A stretch of DNA of 64,000 nucleotides from Ustilaginoidea virens (lineage: Eukaryota > Ascomycota > Sordariomycetes > Hypocreales > Clavicipitaceae), in contig NC_057319.1 in the NCBI RefSeq assembly GCF_000687475.1, positions 62,001 through 126,000 of the forward strand, written 5' to 3'. Positions 21,382-35,584 of the stretch are shown here, one piece after another. Under the pieces are notes generated by a model. It was not told where the DNA came from. It did no database searches and saw nothing but the letters and a program-made list of their open reading frames with translations. Within the stretch, counting starts at the first letter, position 1, and each line of letters starts with the position of its first letter. The translations under genes and the position numbers were made by a program.

Positions 21382-21953
21382 CAAGGGGTGAAGGAGCTGC
21401 ATGCATCCCTGTCCTCCTTCCCTTCCTCTTCCTTACCAGGCAGGCGCCCCACCATCTCCGTCCCTGTCGGCTCACCTTGTTGTCCAACTCGATTTCTTTC
21501 TCGACTTCTTTCCGAGTTGTCTGCAATGCCCCATCATCTCTTCCTACGCTTTAAACCCCCTCTCCCCTCACCCTATACTTTTCGAAAGATCTGATGCGTA
21601 TTTTGAAACGGCCCGATCGAAGCGAAGGGCTTGACATTTTCTGCGCCGTAGCTGAAGATCATGACGCCACACGCTTCGCCGGGATTCTCACGCGATTAAC
21701 AAGGAAGAGTTGCGTCGCGACCTGAGTTTCCCGACATGATGAGCTCCGACAGCAGTCCCACGACTGGGGCATGGCCGCCGAGCCGTCGTTCTAAGCGAAG
21801 CGTGAGTCTTCTCATACTGAAACACTCGGGGTGAAGAATAGGCGTTGCATTTCACGAATCCTTGCACCGCCCTCCCTTTCCTCTAACAACACCTTGAATG
21901 ATGGTATCTTATGGCGATGGAAAATCCTCTGACCCTCACGGCTATAAGCATAG
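21382..21953. other. promoter and leader of the DUF2421 gene
   Basis: The transposon sits only about 570 bp upstream of the ATG at 21954. A possible extra first exon, 21736-21801 (22 codons), could splice by GTGAGT and a CTGAC branch site to the ATG at 21954 in phase. Confidence 0.5.
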
Positions 21954-24900
21954 ATGACGCGTAACAGCACGTTCGTCATCCCCGCTACAGGCGAGCGATC
22001 CAGGCGTCAATTTACTCTTCGAACGTCCAGCAGCCTAATCTCGAGCAGAAGCGCGAGGTTGGAGCGACGATCCTCCATGGGGCAAGCCACGGACCGATTG
22101 CGCTCCTCTGCACGGAGGACAAAGGATAAGATTTTGGCTACCTGGAGATGGCTAGACTCGCGCCAAGGCCATCAAGTCCTCAAGTGCACGCTCGCCTATC
22201 TCCTGGGCAGCACAGCTACCTTTTGGCCAGCTTTATCCGACTTCCTGGGGCACCGCGATGGCAAACACATCGTAGCAACCTTGACAGTTTATTTTCACCC
22301 GGCGCGTACGGTGGGATCGATGCTTGAAGCTGTGCTGATAGCTATCCTGGCGGTCGCATATGCTGAGATCGTGTGTGTCCTCTCCATGGTTGCGGGAATT
22401 GCTTCTCGGACTAGCACAGGATCCGTTGTCCCCGCCCACGCCATCGTCTTGATCATCTTTGTTGGAGGAGGTCTGGGATTCGTAGGATGGATTAAGCAGA
22501 GAATGAACCAACCCCTTGTGAACGTCGCCACCACTCTTGCGTCCATGGCCATTATATCCGTCATCACCAAGGAGCAATCCGTCCAGGACGGCTACTTTTC
22601 CGGGGACAAAATTATCCAGGTGGCCAAGATGCTGCTCTTGGGTATCGTCTTCTCCGTGGCGGTGAATATGCTCGTGTGGCGCTTGTCAGCGAGGCGAGTC
22701 CTACGCGAGTCTGTGGTCACTGCTTCCCTGTGTCTGAGTGATAGACTATCTTTTGTCACGCGGGGGTTTCTCAACGGAACAGAAGACGAAATCAACTCCC
22801 CAGAGTATGCAACGGTGCGCAGCCGATACGACTCCGCCTACGCGGAAATGTCGAGAATTTTGCGCGAAGCCAGGCTGGAACACTACCTTGTGGGACGCGA
22901 GGGGATCTACAAGCTTGATGAGCGCCTCTTTAAATCCATAGAGTCTCTGGACCAAGCTATTGGGGGTTTGCGCTCCTCCCTATCCACCCAAATAGCACTC
23001 TTGAACGAGCTGCCGCCTGGTGCGTCGTCGCAGGAGGAGCCCATCGGTTTGTCTCCAGGCTGCTCGGGAGTGTCATCCAAACTCGGGCGAGTCGCCTCGG
23101 TCCTGCTTGATGGCGTTGGAGATGCCTTGTCTGTTATTGAAGAAGGTGAGGAGGACTCGAGGCCACAGTCAATCTCGCAACCCGAGCCATTGAACATGAG
23201 GACACCCTTGTTCCAAGCGCCCGCAGACATCTTTTCACTCTTCATCACAATGTTGGGTCCATCTTTGAAGTCCTTGGCTTATACTCTTTCCGAGACTCTT
23301 CGAGAATCTCCCTTTGGTGAAGACCTAGTCACGCAGGTAAAAGTCAACGACCAGCTTCGGGAAAGCCTGCGAGATGCACTCAATCTTTTCAACCGCGCCA
23401 AGAGCAGTGCTCTGCAAGAGCTGTACAATACAATTGAGCTGGGTCGATTTCGATCCGAAGCCATCCAGGCAGATATTGAAGAGGTTGCTGCCGCATGTGG
23501 ACACTTTTCATTCAGTCTTCGAGCCGTTGCCGACGAGATGGACTCGTACTTGGATGTGCTCGAAGAGCTGCAATACGCTACTGAAACTCACTCTCGCAGC
23601 TGGGCATGGCTAAAATTCTGGAACCGAAAACGATCGCCTAATGACGGTGGCACACAAGATCCGTCTTGCGAAACCCTCTTACGAGGCAACAACGACACGG
23701 TTCGAGGGCTGAAGAAACCGACAGATGCGAGAGGCTTACCCGGCTCGATGAAGAAGCGACGAGACGCGTTTCACTGGGATGCTGCTCCGACCGCAAATTC
23801 ACTGCAGCGCAAAACGTCGCAGAGAATCCTCAGCGTGATGCGCCTTGTCGCTCGTGAAGACATCTCATTCGGCATCAAGGTCGGGATCGGCGCTGTGTTG
23901 GGGGCGCAGTTCGCCTTCATACCGTGGACGCGTCCCATGTATCAGCACTGGAGAGGTGAATGGGGCTTGCTGTCTTACATGATTGTCGTCGGAATGACGA
24001 CGGGTGCTTCAAACACCACCTCAACCTCCCGCTTGATAGGCACTCTGATGGGCGCCTCTTGCGCCTGCACATCCTGGCTGGCCAGTCAGGGTAACGCCTA
24101 CATGCTCGCGCTGTTCGGCTGGATCATGGCACTATGCAGCTTTTACATGATTCTCGTTGTCAAGAACGGTCCCCTTGGCCGGATCGCCCTCTTGACGTAC
24201 AACGTCACTGTTTTATACGCGTACAGCATCTCCCAGGACGTGGATGACGACGACGACGATGAAGGCGGCAAGCATCCGCTCATCTTCAACATTACGTACC
24301 ATCGAGTCGTTGCCGTCGTGCTCGGCATCATATGGGGCATGGTTGTGTGCAGGCTGCTCTGGCCCATTTCGGCTCGCAAGAAGTTCAGAGAGGGTTTGTC
24401 GGTGCTCTATCTCCAGCTGAGTCTTTTATGGAAACGGGAGCCGCTGAGCGTCCTGCTCGCACGCAGCAACACCCTGGATTGCATGCGCGAAGGGGAACAT
24501 GTTGCCCTGCAACGATACGGTAAAGAGCCGAACTCTTCCCCGTTACCTTTCCTCTTACTCTTCCTTTCTTCTTTTGTCCCCTCTGAAACGGATATTTATC
24601 AACATCAACCAGCAGCTAACACGTTCCCCCTCCCCAGCATTCAAGTTAGAGATGCTTCGCACCTCTGCCAAATCCGAGTTCGAACTTCGCGGCCCGTTTC
24701 CCGACGCAGCCTACGCCCGCATCATGCACTCCACCAAACGCATCCTCGACTCGTTCTACGCCATGCGCCTCCTCACGCAGCGCCACGAGACAGTATCAGT
24801 ATCTGCGGGCGAAGACGCCCTCCTCGTCTTCACAAACGACGAGCGCGTCCGTCTCTGCCAGCGCATCTGCCACATCTTGCAGGTTCTCGCATCGTGCATT

Positions 24901-25191
24901 ATGCTGGAGCACCCTCTTACCGATGCTATCCCCACTATAAGCGCCCCGAAGGACCAGCTTCTGGGCAAGATTCACCAGTTTCGCAAAGAGCACATGAACC
25001 AGGCGCTGAGAGACGCCGCGGAGGAACCGGACGGCAAGCGGGGCGGTGTTGTGGTGGAAGAGAAGGACTACGCCTTGCTGTATGCGTATACTTTGGTGAC
25101 GGCCCAGCTGGCCGAGGAGTTGAGAAAGGTGAGGAGCGAGATTGAGGGGCTGTTTGGCGTGCTTGACCAGGATGAGCTGCTGTTGGAGTAG
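21954..25191 (+). CDS. DUF2421 / ArAE-2 (fusaric-acid-resistance-like) membrane protein
   Basis: Exons 21954-24519 and 24638-25191, 118-bp intron (GTAAAG, branch GCTAAC, CCCCAG, phase 1), 1039 residues. The N-terminal block (about residues 75-240) has six membrane spans (CTLAYLLGSTATFW, VLIAILAVAYAEIV and others) and matches the putative ER transporter domain PF10337. A long soluble middle follows. A second bundle (GIKVGIGAVLGAQFAF to LLTYNVTVLYAYS) resembles FUSC-type domains. It contains an Asp-rich loop (DVDDDDDDEGG). The C-terminal helical part (DUF2421) is in exon 2. Relatives include yeast BRE4 (brefeldin A sensitivity). Substrate is unknown; aromatic acid efflux is a family-level guess. 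Reading through the intron stays open for a further 167 residues in another frame, but those residues are not family-like. An upstream first exon is possible. Confidence 0.9.
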
Positions 25192-25945
25192 GCGGGTTCG
25201 CGTCGAATGGACGTGTCTGGTGGCGCTGGTAGAAAGGCGGCTTTTACAAGTATGTATGTATACCCGGGTTCAGTTACAACTTGCAAAGGTTTAAGAGTAG
25301 GAAATTCGAGTAAGCGCCGGGCGGAAAATGCCTTTTTGTATCCTTGTTGCATGGCGAGGCGTGTCGTCTGGTGTCTACACACCGGCTTCGGCGTGGACTG
25401 TATGCCGCAGTTCCACCAGAGCGTATATATTCCATGTATACCGTTTAAGCGCAGTGAAGATGTGTAGCAAGCATTATCGTGGGCTGACAACCCTTTTCAT
25501 CATCTCCTGAATAGGTCATCATGAATTGTCTCCCAAACCAGCCACCAGGATATAAATTGTCTAGTACTACATACGCTGTGTAGCAGTACCTCACCCAGAT
25601 TCTCTCCACAATGTAGATGCGCAGTAGAAGCATTATTCTTGGCTGAAACCCCCTTCTCATCTCATTTCCTGAATAGGTCATCATATAATATCTCCCAAAC
25701 CATCCACCAAGACATAAACAAATCATCTAGTACTACATAAGCTGTGGACCAGTCCGCCACTCAGATTCTACATAATGTAGAAGCGCAGGGCAAATGCGCA
25801 GCAAGAACCACGGGAGGCCAAGCACCCCGTGCACATTATCACAAGCAAGTCGTGCTATCCAATGCTTCCCCCACGCCCACAGCACCATCCACCAGGGTAT
25901 ATGCCCCAAAAGATACAGTATGCACCACAGCACCCGGATTCGCGT
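25192..25945. other. intergenic with tandem duplication
   Basis: Spacer between convergent genes. Apart from the 159-bp tandem repeat listed next, nothing is seen. Confidence 0.55.
25471..25790. repeat. diverged tandem duplication, period about 159 bp
   Basis: GCATTATCGTGGGCTGA... at 25471 recurs as GCATTATTCTTGGCTGA... at 25630, with shared blocks CTGAATAGGTCATCAT, TCTCCCAAACCA and CTAGTACTACATA. Each unit ends in an ATGTAGA(A/T)GCGCAG stretch. Many base differences separate the two units. Confidence 0.8.
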
Positions 25946-28347
25946 CTACAACGTGCATTCGCGCAGTCTCCCCTGGCGCCCAATCTCGTATTCAACCCAG
26001 CGGCCCACGCCCTTGCGCCCCGGCACAAGGACGCTGCCCGGGTTCATGACGTGGCAGCCCTCGTAGGTGATGCAAAACGGCGGGGCGGTCGGGTCGACGA
26101 GCGCCACGGCCGTGGGGAGAGGGTACAGGTGCAGCGAGGACGAGTAGTCCCAGTGCACGGGGCGCATGGCCTGTCGGAAGGGGGCGAGGAAGCCCTGGTC
26201 CAGAACAGTCTTGACCAGCTTCTGGGCGGCGCGGATGTCGTCGCTCACCAGGGGGGTGTTGGTGTGGATGTTGGTACTGTTGTTGTCGGGGCCGGAATCC
26301 AACTCCATGGGGGCGGCTTCGGCTGGCGGCGCCGGCGCGGTGCGTTTCAGCTCAACGCATGTGCGGCGCAGGCGGGCGGACAGGTCGTCGCGGAACAGGA
26401 CGAGTTCGTGGCTGGGGCCAAAGAGCGCCAGGCGGCTGGGGTTAGAGGCCCAGATGGCGCAGCCGGGGACGCCGTGGGGGCCCGGCCCGGCGGCGTCGGG
26501 GTTGGCGGCGGCAAAGGCGCGGCGCACTCGCGAGGTGAACATTTCGGGGATGGGCTTTCGCGGCAGGGGCGCCGACGCGCCAGCGGTGAAGGCGGAGACC
26601 CAGCCGTCGTTGTCGCCGGGGACGAAGACAAAGGAGCACGACTGGAGGAGGGTGGGGAAGTCGGACAGCGCCGAGGCCAGCGCGTCAAAGTACTCCTTAT
26701 ACTCGATGCTGCCGCCGCTGCCGCCGCGGGCCATGACGGCCTGCTGGGTGAAGTTACCGGTTATGACGAACGCGACGGGGGCAGAGCCTTCTGGTTCCGC
26801 GGCGTACACGGACAGGATCTTGCGCAGGGCCTGCAGGGCTCGTGGCTGGTCCAGGTTCAGCTCCCCGATGATGACGGCGCGCCCTCTGCCGGGCACGTCC
26901 GGGGGATGCTGGTGCATGAGCCGCCGCTCGATCCGCCGCATCTTGGTCCCGACTGCTCTTTCGCTGCCCACCCCCAGGAAGTCGACCCATCCGAAGCCGC
27001 CGCCAATGGTGTGGTCCTGGCCGCCGTCGGGGCCGCTTATTCCCAGGGTTGCCCGGCGCTTCTCGCACGGCGGCTGGCCGATGAAGAAGCCCTGAAACCT
27101 GCCGCCCAGCGTCCCGCCAACCCCGCTGCTGCCGCTCAAGCCCTTGCCGACCGACTCTTCCTCTTCCTCGTACACACCGTCGACCAGGACGATCATGCCG
27201 GGACAGAACCACGCCGAGTCTTGGGGAATGGCGACGGCTTGGCTGAGATCCAGGGCTATGGCGCCCGTCAGGTCGCTGATGGCGAGTTTCCCGGTGGGCA
27301 GGATGATGAGTTGGCCGAGGAGCATGTGATTGCTGCCGTGTCGGCCGAGCATGTTGGCGATGGGGGTGATTCTCAAGGATTGCTGGTCCGGCAAGGACCG
27401 TCGGAGCGCACGCCTTCGAGACGACGAGACGGACGAGGTCTGGAAGGCTTCGCTTCGCAGTAACCGCTGGTGGATTACCTGGTAGCGATTTCGAAACACG
27501 GTCGTCTTGTGCGACGCGGGCGGGAACAGCGACGGCTTGGTCGTTTCTCTGCAGCGAATCGTTAGCATGCGCCGCGCGAAGGCGTAGCATGGGCCCTTTT
27601 GGACAACCCCCCACGGCGGGACCTCCTTCACCTCTCAAAGTGCTTTTTGCCGACATTGTACACCAGCCTAGGTTGGTCAAATGCGTTGACGACGTTTAGC
27701 CATGCCCGCGGATCGCTTGCTTCGTCGTCGTCCTCCTCCTCCTCCTCCGCCTCTGGACCTGGACCGTCTTCCTGAACTCCAAGACCTGACATGCCGAAAC
27801 TGGCGTTGCTGTCTTGTCTCGCGGGGCCAGTCGGTCGGAGACCGAGCCTGGTGCTGAGTGCGTCGCCATCCTTGACCTCGAGCATGCTGTCGCCCCTCGG
27901 TAGACCTTTGCCGGGCCCAACAACCTTGCCCCCGCTCATGTTGCCCTCGAGCGTTTTGAGGATGTCATGCAGCTCCTTGTTGGTACCATCCACTATAACG
28001 CCGCCGTTTCTGCTCTTCCAGCTTCTCGCGACCTCCTCCAAGACTCGCTCGGCGAGGCTCTCTTCGCGCCATCCCGAGCCGCAGTGCCGGCCAATGAAGG
28101 TGGCCAGCTCTTGCAGCGCCGACGAAGTGAGGGTGAGAGAATGCTTTTTTGTGAATGTGCGGAAAGCAAGGGGTCGAAGGGTGGCGGGTGGCAAGAGGAT
28201 GGGTAAAACGGCGGCTTTGGGAGCGTTTAGGTTGAAGGGCCTTGGAGGATGCACTGGCGTGCCGAAGGCGGGTGACGACGAGGGCAGCACGGAGGAGGGC
28301 GGAACGGCGGTTTGTTTTCGAAAGAGACTCGCCGGTGTTCTATCCAT
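25946..28347 (-). CDS. DPB2: DNA polymerase epsilon subunit B
   Basis: Exon 1 is 28347-27632 and exon 2 is 27548-25946, with an 83-bp intron (GTGAAG, branch GCTAAC, CTGCAG, phase 2), giving 772 residues. The join reads VGKKHFER-ETTKPSLFPP, as in fungal relatives. The N-terminal part has the small helical domain of subunit B (TFTKKHSLTLTSSALQELATFIGRH). It is followed by an acidic linker (AEEEEEDDDEA), an OB-fold part (GQLIILPTGKLAISDLTGAIALDL) and an inactive calcineurin-like phosphoesterase domain (VIIGELNLDQ, VITGNFTQQ, FVPGDNDGW). Subunit B is non-catalytic and bridges the polymerase to the CMG helicase at the leading strand. The gene is transcribed away from the 28671 gene. Two MCB boxes lie about 100 bp upstream. 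GC content is high in exon 2. Confidence 0.93.
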
Positions 28348-28670
28348 CTTGCCGTCTGGGGCTCATGGGGGTCGTCGTCGTCGGTCAAATGAGCTATAGG
28401 ACGACGGCGTTCAGCGATTGAATCGACGGTGAACCCACGTCCATCGTGCAACGCGTCGACGCGTCTAATTGATTTTCTCTTAAGTGCATATCGTCAGCGG
28501 GGCAGGCGGGACGACACATGTGGGCCACTGACCTCATCGGCCCCGTCCCAGAAGAGGACCCACAAAATATCGAGAGTGGTCTGGTTCGAAGTTTACTCAG
28601 AGCCTCGGACAAGGGCTAGCTTGCATCCGTCTAGAATCATCCGTACAAGGCAATCCACGAACATCAAAAC
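28348..28670. promoter_or_regulatory. divergent promoter, DPB2 and the 28671 gene
   Basis: 323 bp between two ATGs facing away from each other. It is too short for separate promoters, so elements inside may act on both genes. Confidence 0.7.
28451..28464. promoter_or_regulatory. two MCB boxes (ACGCGT)
   Basis: ACGCGT occurs at 28451-28456 and 28459-28464, two bases apart, about 105 bp before the DPB2 start. MCB boxes bind MBF (Mbp1/Swi6) and drive G1/S expression of replication genes in yeasts. Their use here is inference from position and gene function. Confidence 0.6.
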
Positions 28671-29490
28671 ATGCTGCCCAGCTTGTTGGCTGCCACGAGG
28701 GGCTTCGCCCCGCGAATAATGGGCACACGGCAGCGAGCCGTTTCCACTTTGTCGAGCAATCCTTCAATAGCAAGTCTCCCTGCAAGCTATTCGCCTTCAG
28801 CCGTGAAGCTGCTAACATGCACGCTCAGAAAGTCTTTGACAACCCATCATCCCCTGCGTCGTATCTTCTCACATACCTCGACTCGAGCCCGCCGTCGCCG
28901 AAACTCGCGATTGGAACCTCTACCGCAATTCCCCCCACACCACAGTCGTTTTCGGAAAACCGCCGCTTCATGGAAATTCTGAACGAAGTGGTGGCCGAGT
29001 ACGGCCACCGAGATGAAGATGTCATCAGCCAGGCTCGTGCGTTGGCAAGTCCGGGCGGGTTCAACTTGGGCTCCGGCGGTTCCTTTTTCAATCGTCAGCG
29101 ACCTGGTCGAGGATCCTCGCTCAAACAAGGAGCAGGTGGTGGTGCTGGAGGGTCCGGCGCGGGCGGTGCTAGTGCTCAAGGAGGCGCGGGCGGTGCTAAC
29201 AAAGGCGGATGGGTTCATCTCAGCGACCGCAGGAACCCCCCAGACTTTGGGAGAATAGCGTGGCCTGAGGATATCTTGGCAAGTGTGGAAGTCAACGGGG
29301 AGGGTCGAGTTGTTGGCAAGGCCCAGCCTAGCGGGACGTATCGAGCGGTCACTAAGGAGGGAATGTGAGCACTGCCCTTGTTCTTGTTGTCCGACTTCTG
29401 CTAACGCCGCGCCATGCTAGCTTGGGTTTGAGCCCTTTTTTGCGAGACAAACTAGTTGAGCGACTTAAGAGGGAGGAATCTGCTCGGTAA
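28671..29490 (+). CDS. conserved fungal mitochondrial protein, function unknown
   Basis: Three exons, 28671-28769, 28829-29364 and 29421-29490, giving 234 residues. Intron 1 (59 bp) begins GCAAGT, the consensus of GC-AG introns, with a GCTAAC branch and CTCAG end. It is the only splice that joins the frames in phase. Intron 2 (56 bp) is GTGAGC...GCTAG. The first 33 residues are rich in Arg, Ser and Leu (LLAATRGFAPRIMGTRQRAVS), a likely mitochondrial presequence. The body has SPASYLLTYLDSSPPSPKLAIG, IPPTPQSF, a Gly-rich stretch (AGGGAGGSGAGGASAQGGAGG), then GGWVHLSDRRNPPDFGRIAWPEDI and an ending LSPFLRDKLVERLK. The order recalls hypothetical fungal proteins; I do not know a function. Confidence 0.8.
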
Positions 29491-30326
29491 CCCGTGAGGT
29501 GTTGGCCAAGGGATTAAATATAGAGGCGTGGGAGAAGGGTGCAAGCGAACATCAACGTATCATATTTGTACAACGACGTGTAATTCTGAGCATGTTACAT
29601 CTGGCTTTTCCGTTGGCACAGGCAATATTGTGTATGTACAGGCTCTTGAAAGATTCGCCCCATGACCTCGCAACTCGATGGTGGATTTCACCGCGCGAGC
29701 TGAGAGGCTCTTTTGCTGCATTTGGATGCATTTCGAACTATTTTGGGAGGTAGGTATCTAGGTAGGAGTTAGATGAGGCTTGGGGCTGATTCAATCCGTA
29801 ACTGGACTCTGTGAACAAGCAGCAAGTATATAACTTGCGGTCTATTACTCTCATCGGCCCGGCTCATTCTCGGTTCCATACTCTCGGACCGGGTCCTCTT
29901 TCTGAAATTCTGCTGAAAAATGCACGGGTTCAATGTCAAAAGCCGCGAGTTGTGTCATGGACTGCCTGCATTCTGCTTTGTGTCAATATCTCTCATATCA
30001 TCAGCGGCAGAAATGCAGCATGGCCATGCCCAACCCGCCATTGGGTCAACTCCTCCGAGGACGGTGCTCTTACAGCACACACAGCCCCAGGTTTTACCCC
30101 TCCATTGCATCCACCAGACCATGGCCATCCACCTCCACAGCCCGCTTCTCAAGCTCTCACCCATTATCGACTGATTCCCATTACATCCTTCTTCCTCGCA
30201 GTCACTCGTACAAGTCCGGCACACCCGTCGGCTCATCCGAAAGCATCGCCTGATTTTGTGGTCTTCGACTACGTAACTATTTGTCATTGACCGCAAATCG
30301 GCGATTTCCCTTCATCTCCACCCGCC
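29491..30326. other. SNF1 promoter and leader, no gene seen
   Basis: No supported gene. Several frames at 29811-30296 are open but on both strands and without family features. A CTAGGTAGG-type motif lies at 29750. Confidence 0.5.
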
Positions 30327-32744
<2,418 letters not shown>

Positions 32745-33474
32745 TGACTTGTGGATGCTGGAGCGATACCTTTACCTTTTTACTGTTGTACTTCTTTACC
32801 CCCTTTTCCCCATGTTACTACCGGATCCCCCTTTCTATCATCCCTTTCTTCTTTTCTACCGGTTTTTTTCTTCCCGCTTTTCACGTCTCCTCCCCTCGTC
32901 CTCGGAGTATGGCGTCTTCAGAATAGGCGGCTAGCCTTGCACGCATCAGGAATGCGCATTGCTTTGCACACAAAGGCACAACTGTTCGCAGCACGTGGAT
33001 TGGCGTGTTTTCTGCAGCTGCATCCTGCAGCAGCTAGCAGCTAGTGAGCGGCGCGCAGATAGAGCAACCGTCAATCAGTCCGATCAATGCACGGCACTTA
33101 GCTGCATAGAAGGTGTTTGTAAGAAGTCATCGACAAACTGGCTCTTTGGTCGGCTATGACTGACTACCTACCTACACGAGCTATGTACTGCGTGTCCCTG
33201 GTCCTGGGCTTGCACAGCGGCCTGACCTGGTCCTTTGACGGATCCGCTGGTCAGAACCAGCTCGTCCATTTTGTCAAATGGCCATGGTGACGGCCAAAAC
33301 AACAGCCCAACTCGTCCCACTCAACGATCTACTGGGCCAACTTGGTCGCACGCCAAAACGGTCAAGTCTACATTGAAAGTCAACCTCCCACTATAAAAAA
33401 CCACGCCCGATGGCCCGCCCACACAGCCCAAACAACAAGCCAGACTCGTCCCGTTACACAAACGTCGAGCCCCG
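32745..33474. other. intergenic between convergent genes
   Basis: The 3' ends of SNF1 and ICL1 face each other here. It is pyrimidine-rich just after the SNF1 stop. No gene seen. Confidence 0.55.
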
Positions 33475-35584
33475 TCAGTGGAACTGGTCCTCGGTCACGC
33501 CCTTGCCCATGGCGGCCGTGGAGCTCACCCCCCCGGTCACCATCTTCTGCAGCTCGTCGACGTACGCGGCGCCGCTCCACTTCTGATGCTTGACGACGTC
33601 GACGCCGCCCTCCATCTCGGGCTCCTGGACGAGCTCGCCGTAGGCGCGCATGCCGTGCCGCGCGTACGCCCGGGCGAACGTGTCGCTAATCAGAGCGGTG
33701 GTGTGCAGGCCCGCCAGCGTGATGAACTGCCAGCAGTAGCCCAGAGCGGCCAGGCGCCGGATGTACGTCTCCTGGTCGGCGCGCGGCATGGCCGTCTTCC
33801 AGTTGAACGACGGGGACAGGTTGTACGCCAGCTTCTGGTGCGGCCAGACGGCGTGGACGCGGTCGGCAAACTCCTTGGCCTGGGCGTAGTCGGGCAGCTT
33901 GCTCTCCATCCAAACGGCGTCGCAGTAGGGCGCGTAGGCGATGGCGCGGTCGGCCGCGCAGTCGCACCCCCCGCGCAGGCGGTAGTAGCCCTCGCGCGTG
34001 CGGGGCGCGTCCCAGTCGAAGAAGACGTCGGCGCCGAGCAGGCTGCGGGCGACGGCGCGCGCCTCGGCGTTGGACTTGCCCCGCGCGAGGGCGGCGTAGC
34101 GCTCCCGCAGGCCGGCCTGGTCGCCGGACGAGGACGCGATGGCCTTCTGGACGGCGTCGTCGAAGCGCATCAGCGCGGCGGCCGCCAGCCACTCGTCCTC
34201 GATGCGCTGCAGCTCGGCGCCCACCTTGCCGGCCTTTTCGGCCGCCACCATGAGGTCGTTGAGCGGCTGCAAGTTGGGGTTGGTCGAGCCGAGGATGTAG
34301 GCGTGGTCGCGGGGGTCGATGGTGGTGGTGATGAGCGTCGCGGCTTCGGCGTCAGTGCGGGCCACGGCGATGAGATCCGAGCCTGGGGAATCATTGTCAG
34401 CGGATCAAATGGGTCTTGTTTTGAACGAAATGTCTATCTCTCTTTCTCTTTCTTTTTTTTCTTTGCCCCCTCTTGGCAATTCCATGTCCACGTTGGAATG
34501 GCAGAACTCTTCGAGGCGTATGTTGGAAAAAAGTGGAGCATCTTCACATGTCTTGGGCCTGGCGGTTCGTTGGCCAGGCAAGCAGCCTGCCATATTCGCG
34601 ACAACGAAGCAGGAGGAAGCAGAAATTGATGAACCAAAAAGGAGACAAAAAAAGGGGGGGCAGCCAGAGCCTCACCCATAATGTCGGCCTGCGCGCGAAT
34701 GGCAACCAGTCTGCTGATGTGCTCGCTGATGGGCACCAGCACCTTGCCCGCCATGTGGCCGCACTTCTTGGTCCCCGGCGCCTGGTCCTCAATATGAATG
34801 CCTGCGGCGCCCTTCTCTACAAACAGCTTGGTGAGCTTCATGACGGCGGTGAGGCCGCCGTGTCCCGTGTCGGCGTCGGCAATGATGGGCCGCAGGTAGT
34901 CTATGTTGGCGACCTGGCCGCGCTGGCTGCGGGGGGTGCTGAGGCGTTCCTGGCGCTGCTTGCGGTCGTGGAAGAGCTGCGCCATGAAGAGGTGGCCAAC
35001 CTTGTTGGGCACGGTGGTCTGCAAACGTCAGCCAGGAGGGGCCTCTCTCTTTTGTCTTGATTTTGTTTTCTTTAAAAAACGGTAAAGAAAAAAAAAAAAA
35101 AAAAAGAGAGAAAATATCACGCACATAGGGGTAGTCTGCCAGGTCGGGCCCGGGCTCGTCCGACGACGAGGCAGTCGACGAGGACTGCCAGCCGGAAACG
35201 TAGACGGTGTCGAGGTACTTGGCCATCTGGGTGACCATGGTGGGCTCCAGGCAGCCATATGTGTAGGAAGCGTCCTTGTTCTGCGAGCGTGCGCCATCAG
35301 CAAAACCACTCGCACGGGCGGACGGTGACGTCGACCGGGGGGGGGGGGCCTACCTTGAACCGTGCCTCGAGAATGCCCCAGAGCTTCCGGGCCTGCGCGC
35401 TGCTGGGATACTCAATCTTCAGGTTCCCGCGCTTGGAGACGATCTGCTCCGCGGTAAAGGGCCGCTTGGTGTATCTCCAGCGCGAGTCCTGCCACCACTT
35501 TTTGACCTGCTCGACTTCCTGGGCGAAAAGCTCGTCCTCTAGATCCGGGTTGACGGCCGAGTTGACCATGTTGTTTGCCGCCAT
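33475..35584 (-). CDS. ICL1: isocitrate lyase
   Basis: Four exons, 35584-35354, 35280-35125, 35018-34676 and 34382-33475 (introns 73, 106 and 293 bp), 545 residues. Isocitrate lyase splits isocitrate into succinate and glyoxylate in the glyoxylate bypass, needed for growth on acetate and fatty acids. The active-site motif KKCGH is at 213-217 (Cys215). [29 protein letters not shown] and the SFNWKTAMP loop are of the ICL1 type, not 2-methylisocitrate lyase. Exon joins read [24 protein letters not shown] and ADIM-GSDLIA, as in relatives. The end QFH lacks a PTS1 signal, so peroxisomal import, if any, would use another signal. The last third is very GC-rich. It converges with SNF1, a known activator of this pathway in yeasts. 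Confidence 0.95.

Noticed and set aside
25829..27463. 544-residue frame on the plus strand
   Set aside because: It is antisense to the DPB2 catalytic-like domain; high GC keeps the frame open.
33478..34629. 383-residue frame on the plus strand
   Set aside because: Antisense to the GC-rich last exon of isocitrate lyase, with biased composition.
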